The notes under the pieces were generated by a model. The model did not search any database and was not told the origin of the DNA. It saw only the letters and a program-made list of their open reading frames with translations. Position numbers and translations under genes: made by a program. Source: a virus. From it: 55,896 bases of DNA. The stretch is taken from IMG/VR virus record IMGVR_UViG_3300021364_000026, positions 1 through 55,896 of that record; one strand, 5' to 3'. The number at the start of each line of letters is the position of its first letter. The stretch's first letter is position 1. Shown here one piece after another: positions 41,493 to 50,200 of the stretch.

Positions 41493-41876
41493 TTAATGAT
41501 ATATCTTTTTCTTTTTCTTTTTATCTGCAGGATCTTCTTCGAACAAAAAATCGTCTGTGTCTTCAAAAAAGCCTATGTCGTCAAAATGCTTCTCTTCATA
41601 ATTGTTATAGCTAGACTTTTGAAAAAGCTTTCCTTCAAAGACAATATTTAAAATGTTATAAAGTTCAGTAATTGCTGATGCTAAAACTGTAATGTCTTTT
41701 GAACAAACATTTTTATAATTTTTAAAAGCATCTTTTAACTCTTTATTTTCTTTTTCTAGCAGATTTATTTTTTCTTCTAATGACTCTATTTTATTTATTT
41801 TGTCATTTAGTTGGACAATCTTAATTTGAATTGCTTTAGTCGTTGTTTTTAAATGGCGAATTTTCTTCAATAGCAT
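41493..41876 (-). CDS. coiled-coil protein with acidic tail
   Basis: A 127-aa protein starting MLLKKIRHLKTTTK. Residues 15-55 are a strong coiled coil (IESLEEKINLLEKENKEL) and the C-terminus is acidic, then Lys-rich (DKKKKKKIYH). I use the ATG at 41876; the longer frame starts at TTG. It still overlaps the ribbon-helix-helix gene by 41 nt. Possibly a partner of that protein. Confidence 0.5.
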   Translation of the reverse strand: MLLKKIRHLKTTTKAIQIKIVQLNDKINKIESLEEKINLLEKENKELKDAFKNYKNVCSKDITVLASAITELYNILNIVFEGKLFQKSSYNNYEEKHFDDIGFFEDTDDFLFEEDPADKKKKKKIYH

Positions 41877-42138
41877 TGTACAAATCTTTCGTGTCAATAT
41901 CTTTTAATCTAGAAAGTTTATTGTTTTTAATTTCGTCTACTTTTTCTTCGATTAGTTTATTAATATACTCGTCACCATTTACAAAGGACTCAGACATAAG
42001 TCTAAAAAACTTTTGCATAGAAAGCTCTTTTAAAAACAAAAGTGCTCTTAATTTTTTGTGCACATCTCCTTGTAATTCAAAGTGAATTGTTTTATTGTTT
42101 ATAATTTTTTTAGCAATCTGCTTCTCGTCTAAACTCAT
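41836..42138 (-). CDS. ribbon-helix-helix-like DNA-binding protein
   Basis: A 100-aa protein. Residues 15-52 have the ribbon-helix-helix layout: a strand (TIHFELQGD), a helix (VHKKLRALLFLKELS) and a second helix (MQKFFRLMSESFV). These proteins usually bind operators as dimers. The rest is a Lys/Glu helix. Its location between virion-type genes is unusual for a repressor and could reflect a late regulator. AAGAAG precedes the ATG. Confidence 0.6.
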   Translation of the reverse strand: MSLDEKQIAKKIINNKTIHFELQGDVHKKLRALLFLKELSMQKFFRLMSESFVNGDEYINKLIEEKVDEIKNNKLSRLKDIDTKDLYNAIEENSPFKNND

Positions 42139-42147
42139 TATTTCTTC

Positions 42148-42969
42148 TTAGGCACTTGGTTTTGCACCTGCTGCAGCATTATAATTGCTATTGTTAACTT
42201 GTATATCTATTTGAGATTCAGCGGGAAGAAGATTATTAAACTCAGTTTTAAATTTCTCAGCAGTTTCTTTTGCCTTTGAAGGATCTGCATTGTCTATAAT
42301 CCAAGTTAAATAACTTTGTAAAATTAACTCTGCAGGATTGACCTTACTGTAAAAGTTATTAAATAAGTCAAAAGCTTTTTTAGCTTCAGCACTTGCATTA
42401 ATTTCCATTCCTTTAGAGACTTTAGTTGAAAGCTTGTGATATTCACTACCTAATGAATCAATTCTTTCTTGCTCGTCCCGCAAAGAATTTTCTAAATCAT
42501 CAATAACACCAGATGCTTCATCACTTTCTTCTTTTATTAAAGACATTTTTTTTAAACTAGTTTTTCTTGCGAATGATTCTTTTTGAAACGATGTTTCTTT
42601 TGAAATAATTCTACCGATAGGATCAGGTACTAACTCTGCTTTTAAAGTTTGTTGTGCATCTTGAACTTGTTTAATTGTTTTAAGATCAGCACTTAAATCT
42701 TCAATTGAGCTAACAACATCATGACTTTCTTCACCCTCTTTGCCTGACTCTTCTTCGCCATCATCTTCTTCACTTGATTCCTCATCACTAGTATCTTCTT
42801 CTTCTGAAGACTCTTCTTCATCACCTTTTTTATCTTCATCGCCTTCGGAATCATCAAATGCATCTGCAAAAGGATCTTTGTCATCATCTTCAATTAGCAT
42901 TTTTAAACTTATTCCTCTTCCGCCCGACTCAAATAAATGATGCATATTTTTTATAAATTTATCTGACAT
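42148..42969 (-). CDS. 273-aa acidic head/scaffold-type protein
   Basis: The N-terminus FIKNMHHLFESGGRG and then KMLIEDDD gives L-F-E and L-I-E sites. Residues 30-85 are almost wholly Glu/Asp/Ser (EESSEEEDTSDEESSEEDD). The rest is helical (residues 100-230) with an Ala/Gly end. This resembles a prohead core or scaffold protein in composition. AGGATAATTT lies before the ATG. No enzyme motif. Confidence 0.65.
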   Translation of the reverse strand: MSDKFIKNMHHLFESGGRGISLKMLIEDDDKDPFADAFDDSEGDEDKKGDEEESSEEEDTSDEESSEEDDGEEESGKEGEESHDVVSSIEDLSADLKTIKQVQDAQQTLKAELVPDPIGRIISKETSFQKESFARKTSLKKMSLIKEESDEASGVIDDLENSLRDEQERIDSLGSEYHKLSTKVSKGMEINASAEAKKAFDLFNNFYSKVNPAELILQSYLTWIIDNADPSKAKETAEKFKTEFNNLLPAESQIDIQVNNSNYNAAAGAKPSA

Positions 42970-42975
42970 TTTAAA

Positions 42976-43716
42976 TTATCCTAAAATCTTAGCTATTTTT
43001 TCTGTTTTGCTTACACGATCTTCAATCACAGACCAGTTAAGTTCTTTCATCATACCATATACATAAGTTTTTCTGTCTTTTAAATAGTCTCTATAATAAC
43101 TGTGTTCCCAACAGTCCATAACTACAACCGGAAGTAGACCAATCATTACATTTTCACTATGTAAATCAATAACAGTGTTCATGTATCTTTTTAAATGTGG
43201 ATTATAAAATGTAACTGCCCAACCATTTCTAGCTGAAAGGCAGCATGCTACAAAGTCTTCTTGCCATTTATCAAAAGTTCCAAAATCTCTCGCTAATTTC
43301 ATATAAGTCAAAGAGTCAACAGTTATTTGACTATTAACATCGCTAATGTTTTCAAAATAAAGACCATGTAAAAACGCAGCATTATGATTATAAGTTTCGT
43401 CAATTTTTAAATTTCTAAAGTCTGAATGATTTAAATTTGCTGAAGACTTGTCACACCCATCAATTTTAGCTGAAACTTTGTTTAGATTTTCAACATAACC
43501 TTCTAAAAGCTCTTGATGTGATTTCTTTGTCTTATCAGATAAAAGCTCTGTTCTAAGCTTAAACTTTCCAGCTTCAGTAACATACGCCTCAGAAATAACT
43601 TCATCATATTCGACGTTAACGTCAGAAAAAACTTTATTGTTTTTATGATTGTTTAATAAACCACTTTCGTTAAGTGTTTCTGAGATTGCATTTTTTATAA
43701 TGTCATTAATGTTCAT
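42976..43716 (-). CDS. Fe/Mn superoxide-dismutase-like protein with head leader
   Basis: A 246-aa protein. The leader (NAISETLNESG, and later DEVISEAYVTEAG at residues 39-49) has I-S-E and L-N-E sites. The rest follows Fe/Mn-SOD: LLEGYVENLNK (helix 1), NAAFLHGLYFENI with a ligand-position His117, DFGTFDKWQEDF, NGWAVTFYNP and VVVMDCWEHSYYRDYLKD with Asp201 and His205. Three of the four metal ligands match; the first is uncertain because SHQELL is shifted by one relative to the usual H-x-x-x-H. It may be an active SOD or a structural relative. GAGGAA precedes the ATG. Confidence 0.8.
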   Translation of the reverse strand: MNINDIIKNAISETLNESGLLNNHKNNKVFSDVNVEYDEVISEAYVTEAGKFKLRTELLSDKTKKSHQELLEGYVENLNKVSAKIDGCDKSSANLNHSDFRNLKIDETYNHNAAFLHGLYFENISDVNSQITVDSLTYMKLARDFGTFDKWQEDFVACCLSARNGWAVTFYNPHLKRYMNTVIDLHSENVMIGLLPVVVMDCWEHSYYRDYLKDRKTYVYGMMKELNWSVIEDRVSKTEKIAKILG

Positions 43717-43721
43717 GTTGA

Positions 43722-44240
43722 TTATTCTTCCTCTATTTTTAGACGAAATCTTTCTTCAAATTCACCCATTGGCACTAGTATATATTTTCTATCAGGAAGT
43801 TTAGGCGCCATATCAGGCTCATCGACAAAATTTTCTTCTTCGTTTTCTGGTCTATCTAAAGGCTCTTCTTCGCCAAATAAATAGCTATCACTGTCCGCTA
43901 CAGGACTTATGTCTCTATCTAGACCACTACCTCTACTATAAAAACCTATCTCGCCTCGATCTTCTTCTTTAAGACTCTGCGTTGACTCGCTACCATACGC
44001 ATCTTCTCTAGGTTCGTCAGGAAGATAAAGCTTTGCAAACTCTTCACTTCCTTTTTTAACTATCGTATCAAATGTATATTGATTCCCAGCTGCATCTAAC
44101 ACCTTAAGCCCTTTTGCATATTCTAGTACATTAACACCACGCTTATCTTTAATTGTTATTTTTTCGTTAAGAAAGTAATTAATTCTATTACTGTATTCTT
44201 CTTTTAAAACTTTTTTCATCATTCTCTCATCAAGTTTCAT
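43722..44240 (-). CDS. 172-aa acidic protein with head leader
   Basis: The leader MMKKVLKEEYSNRINYFLNE has L-K-E and L-N-E. The middle is a small beta domain (LEYAKGLKVLDAAGNQYTF), then acidic and Pro-rich with short Asp/Glu clusters. It lies between the giant protein and the SOD-like gene, 5-9 nt from each. Presumably part of the same virion set. Function unknown. Confidence 0.6.
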   Translation of the reverse strand: MKLDERMMKKVLKEEYSNRINYFLNEKITIKDKRGVNVLEYAKGLKVLDAAGNQYTFDTIVKKGSEEFAKLYLPDEPREDAYGSESTQSLKEEDRGEIGFYSRGSGLDRDISPVADSDSYLFGEEEPLDRPENEEENFVDEPDMAPKLPDRKYILVPMGEFEERFRLKIEEE

Positions 44241-44249
44241 TTTAAAACT

Positions 44250-47200
44250 CTACTTTAAATTCCATAGTTTTTTATATTCTTTTTCTAGAACATTAGATTC
44301 TCTTATTATATTAGTAATATTAACAACATCATTTAATTTTCTTTGCTTAACATTTCTATAAGATCTTCTACGTGAATATGATTCTTGCAAAGATAAACCA
44401 CCAATAGCAGCATCAGCCTTGACAAAAGCGTCTTTATACGCTGCTTTAAATTTCTTTAAATCATCATCAGATGCAAATGAATAATTGGCACCCCCGCCAC
44501 TGTGGTGGGTTCTTATTGTAATATCATAAACAGATTTCAACTGATCGATAACATCATTATTGTCGACACTTGCAAACTGATTAAATAAAGCTTGAGAATA
44601 ATATGTTTCTGCAGAATTATTTTGTTTTTTGGTCGCATGATAACTTAAACATCTATTGTTTTTATAATCAGAAGATTCTTGATTGCCAATATTAAGAATT
44701 TTTTCTGCTGCTAATTGTCTAGCATAATCTAAAATATTATGTGCACCATCAAAGCTAGTAGGATCATTATAGCTTACATTGTTTAAGTCATAAATCGAGT
44801 CTATTATTCCTACAACACGACCAAATTCATTACTACTATAACTAACATCTTCTTTTGTAACCTTGAAGAGGCCGTTAACAATGTCCATAAACAACTCAGA
44901 GTCACCTTTAGAAAAGTCGTTTGAAAAACCAACTCTTTGAATATTAGGTATACTTTCAAAGAGTTCACCAGAGTTAACTAAATTATAAAGTTTCTTAACT
45001 TCAGCAACATTAATAAGAGGACGATTTCTTCTTTTGGTCTTAATAGCTGTATCGATTAACTTATCAAGTCCAGTAAGCTCTTCGCTCTCTGCAGATACAA
45101 GTTTAACAGCATCACCAATTGTTCCGCCTGACTGTTGCATTCCTTGAAGTTGCTGCATCAATTGAGGATTTTGCATCATCATCATAAAGAAAGCAAACAT
45201 TGGGTTACCGCCACAACTATTCATTAAGTTCATAAATTGTGCAGGATCAAAAGGTTGATTCATATCTTTAGGAACTGGAGCATTCTTTGTTTCTTCTTCT
45301 ACTTCTTTTGAAGCAGGTTCTCCTTCTTTAGCTTCTTTGTTAACCATGTCTTCTGCAACAACTGCATTTAAGTTTAGTTTCTTAAACTCTTCAACACCTG
45401 TTATTTCTACATCAAAGTTTGATTTAAGATAAGCTGCAACTGTACCTAATAAATAATTTTCTGCTTCTTTAAACTCTTTAGAACTTTCTTCTAATTCACT
45501 ATCTCCATACATAAGAACGCCTGAAGCATTTAGTTCACTTCTAAGATCATCAGCTGTTATTGATTTAGCTGTTTCTTCAAGAAGTAATGAATTAGATTCA
45601 AATAACAAGCTGCTTAATTTACCTAAAATATATTCGCTAGATTCATTTAAGTCTTTAGCTTTCTTGACAATTGATAGCATAACATCTGCAAGCTTTGAGG
45701 TGTCTTCAGCTGTACTAGCCTTTAAAGCTTTATCTCTATTTGTTTTGACTTTTTCGCCATCAATTCTATTAATTACTGACTCGTAGCTATTATTTTTAAA
45801 TAGTCTAGTAAATATACCCGTGCTTTCTTTATGGAATGTATGCTTATCTGCAGTCTTAACTAATTCAGCATGCTTCTTCTTATCATACTTTTTAATAATA
45901 CCTGAACATACATTTGCCAAGTCTTTTTCAAGCTGATCAAGAATCATATCATCAGTTATATCTTCTGCTTTAAGTTTACTAGCCTTGTTCTTTCCTCTTC
46001 CAAATAACCCAGGATTTTTTCTTAGATCTTGTTTTATCTTGTTAGCTAATCCCCTACCAGCAACTGATTTTGTCTGAGGCGTAGAGCTTCCTGAAGGACT
46101 TAAAGAATCAATCTTTGCGAGCTCGCCTGTAATGTTAACACTATTCTCAGCTAACTCTTTTCTATACTTTATTAAAGTTTTACAAATAATCTCAGAAAAC
46201 ATTACAGCAGGAAGTCTAGACCAGTCGACTTCACCTAACATATTAGATACCCTACCTGTTTCTAATATACGTTTGTCTGCTCTCATATAAGTTGCTAAAC
46301 CAATTTTTGTCAATAATAAAATTGGATATACATCGTTAAATTCAAGTCCTCCTCCATCTGCATCTGCTGGGTCGACATCTTTATTAACATCTTTGTTAAC
46401 ATCTTTATTAACATCTTTGTTAACATCTTTATTACCAGCTTCTGTTCCACCTTCATTACCAGCTTCTGTTCCACCTTCATTACCAGCTTCTGTTCCACCT
46501 TCATTACCAGCTTCTGTTCCACCTTCATTACCAGCTTCTGTTCCACCTTCATTACCAGGTTTTAAATCTTTAATTGTTCGAACATTATCATCAAATAATT
46601 CGTCATCAGATGTAAACGTTGCAGACTTTTGACTAGTTGTTCTACCAAGTTCTCTAACATCAGATACGTCTTTATTTAAATTCTTTACTAACTCATCACG
46701 ACCTTCTGGAGATGCAGGATATGATTGAGCATCTTCTAAGGCATTCCCATCTTTGTCTAAATGTTCAACTCTAAAAGTATCATTAGTTTTATCATAACTT
46801 ACTTCCCATTTGTGATTATTTGGAATATTTGCATTGTCATTCATATAACCATTAATAGCATCAGCTTGATTTTGAGCAGCAAATTCACCATTATCTAATT
46901 CAATTTTCTTAAGATTTTCAAGCTCATCAGAGCTAACCGCTTGAACTTCTTCAGCTGATACTTCATCTGGCGATCCTTTTGCGGCCTCAGCATCAGCATC
47001 AGCAGTGGCTTCTTTGGCAGCTGCATCAGCGGCAGCCTCCTCAGCATTAGCTGATTCTATTTCAGTATCAGCGAGATTAGACTTAGCTTGTTTAAGTTTT
47101 TCTTGAGCAGTCTTTAACGTGTCCTCTAACCCTTCAACCTGAGCTCTTACTGAATCTATATCTTCAGGGTCAGCCTCGATAGTTTCTTTAGCTAAAAGAT

Positions 47201-50200
47201 CTGCTTTAGCATTAGCTAAGTCTAGACGTGCTTGAGCTAAATTTTGCTTTTGGGTTGCAATTTCTAGTTTATATGAAGCTCTCTCTAACTCTTGTCTAGC
47301 TGATTCAATAACTTCAGGATCAGCGCCTTCTCGATCTAATTTCAAGAATTTTTCAGAAAGACTATCTGCAACTTTTGTTGCATCTTTAACATTTTCGCTA
47401 GCTGCTTTAAGCTGCTCACTGTATTCTTCGATGTCGAATTTTGCATCAGCAAGTTTAGGATGCTGAAGTCTAACATCATTTAAATAATCTAAGCTTTCAT
47501 TGTACTCTTCTAATGCTTCATTATACGCTGCTTCAGCAGCACTTTTCTTATTCACAGCTGGTAACAGTTTACCAAATATATCTGGGTCAGAGTCAGATGT
47601 TAAGACTTCATGCCATTCTTTTTGTGCAGCCTCTAAAGCTTTTTTAGCATTTTCTAGATTTTCTATTGCAGGTTTATGCGCATCATTAGCTATTTCTAAT
47701 TGCTGTTCAAAAGAATCAGAACTCATTGATGAAACAGTTTCTGACTGCTCTACTTGCTCTTTAGTCTTAAACCCTTCTGTAGGCTTGTCTTGTTTTTTAA
47801 GACTTTCAACATGTGCTTCATTAGCATCCTTATCAAAATAATTAGGTTCAACTGGTTTTTTTGCTGGAAGTTCAGAATTTCCTTTTATTGAAGTTGCATC
47901 TTTAATTAAATCTTCTTGCTGTAAACCTGCATATTTATCATTTATTTCAGGTCGAATTTTAACACCATTATCGTATGCAAAAACTCTTGATTTTCCTGCC
48001 ATAACATCTTTAATACTATATTCAATTTGACTGCCATCTTTAAACTTAATAAAAACACTTGAATCGTCTGAGGTGATTTTTCCAATTTTGCCTAGCAAGC
48101 CCGGATGGAATTCACCAGTAATGCCATCAGCTTTGGTCATGTCAATTAAGTCTGATAATTCACGTCCGTCTCGAAGAGCATTATAATGCTGACTTACCAC
48201 ATCCTTCAAGTCCGAAGCACTTCCACTTTTTAAAGAGTTAAACTCAGACTGTGTTAGTTTAAATTGTTCCCAAGGTTTGTCGTCTTTAGTAAATGAAACA
48301 ATAAAATTGTCGCCTTCTCTTTTGATACTAGAGTAGTCTATATCAAGCTTAAACTTTTTAAAAGCTCCTTCTAAATTTGTAGTAATGGCACTTTGATCAT
48401 CGTCGGAAATAGTAACTTTTTGAAGAGCCTCAGAAGCTTTTTGTTTAAAGTCAGGATGTTTCTGCGCCCCGGCACCTTTAAGCCCAGGACTAGGTGCTTC
48501 GAACAGAAAATTGCTTAAAGAGCCTGAGATTATGTTTTCATTTAAAAGATTCTCAACGTCTCTTTTTGTAAAGTTTTCACCTAATTCTGCAAATAAGCCA
48601 TCCACGTCTTTGACAAGCATTAAAGCTTCATTTCTAGTTAAGCCTAAAACGTTTTCCATTATTTTAAAGTATGCTTTGCGTGATTTTTCTTTTCTTGATC
48701 CAATTCTAGAGAACCATCCTTGTTTTTGTCCTTCGATTTTTTTGAGCTCTTCATTTAAAGCATTCATAATATCTTTTTTAAAATTTTCAGTTCCAAATTT
48801 TTCTGATATTATTTTTGTAAGCTCAATTCGCATTTGATTAATTTGAAAGCTTTTTGCTTTCTTTTTAGAATTTTTGCTTTTTGCATCATCAGCATCATCT
48901 GCTTCTTTTAATAAATAAGCTAAACCTAATTTATAAATAAAATCAACATTTTCATTCATTGAATCATCTTGCAGCATGTCAATAATTCCAGCAAATGAAT
49001 TTCTTTTATTGTCTGAGCTACCAAAGAAAGACTCAATTAACATGTTTTCAATTGAACTTACGTTAATAAAGTTACCTATTTTAGTTTCTGATTTGTATTT
49101 ATAAGCATTGTCTATAATTTCGCTATAGATCTTTTGCCCTAAAGGATTGAGGTTTTCTTTTTTCTTCTTTTTCTCTTCATTTTGTTTAAAGCCGTTAGCA
49201 ACACCTACTAATTGTTCTGAACTGTATGTCAACGTTATGCCTTGTTCTTTAAGCTTATCCTCTAATCCCATAAATATATTGATATAGAGACCTGAAAGTA
49301 TTCCTTTAATAGAACTTCTAATCATAGGTTCAGCAGCTTTTAAAACTTCTTGAGAAAACATTTCAGGAGTTTTATAATAACCTTTTCCTCTTTCTATAGC
49401 ATTTTGTGCTATTTTAAAAAAGCTTTTGCCTATATAAGCAGTAGCTGCTGCAGCAAAAAGATAAGGAGCAGCTCCTGCTATAGTTGTAACAGTACCAATC
49501 GAACCTATTATAGGAATGAATGTAGCTCCATATGCTAGCATCCCTGCAGTAGCGCCTGCCTTTGCAGCTGAATCTACAGCACTTGCCGCACCTTTTGCAG
49601 TTATTTTTTCATTTAAAGGTTTGCCGCTAATATCATGACCTGCATTTAAAGTTCCAGCATTTCCACCTAATATTCCAGCAATTGCGTTCTGAATCATTTT
49701 GTTTAAAGTATTCTCTAGATCATCTTTAAACGTTTCGCTATCAAGCTCTTCTAAGAAAACATCTAAATCTGCACTATCTTCTTTAAGCTTTCTCATGACA
49801 GCGTTCATTATTATAAAGCTATCGATATCATTGCTTTGAACTTGATCTTCAAGCATTTTATCTAAATTTAACTTAATAGGCTTGTTGTCTTTAATAGACT
49901 TTTCAATCGCTTCAAGATATTTTGTGCCAATAAACTCTTTTGTTTTATGATTTGGACTACCTTTGATCAAAGGAGACAAAGATTCAAATTCATCGTCAAT
50001 AGCTTTTTTAATGCTAGGTACTAGATTTTCTCTAGTTATCTGATCAGTTGAAGCCTGTTTTCTTTGTTCAGCACCTGAAATAGGAATATCGTCTGTATTT
50101 CCTTTTATAGCTGATATCAAGATCTTTACAATTTTTTGTAAAAGAGCTCTTCCTTTGCCTCCGTAGTAGTCAAAAACTTTTTTTGCTTCTTCTTTACTAT

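Noticed and set aside
32990-44240. Capsid, portal, terminase or tail genes in the virion block
   Set aside because: I looked for recognisable family signatures and found none; size, leader and composition support virion association but not any named structural gene.
46393-46632. Open frame on the opposite strand across the tandem repeats (Pro/Ser/Leu repeats)
   Set aside because: A shadow of the repeat in the giant gene; composition is purely repeat-driven and has no start signal.
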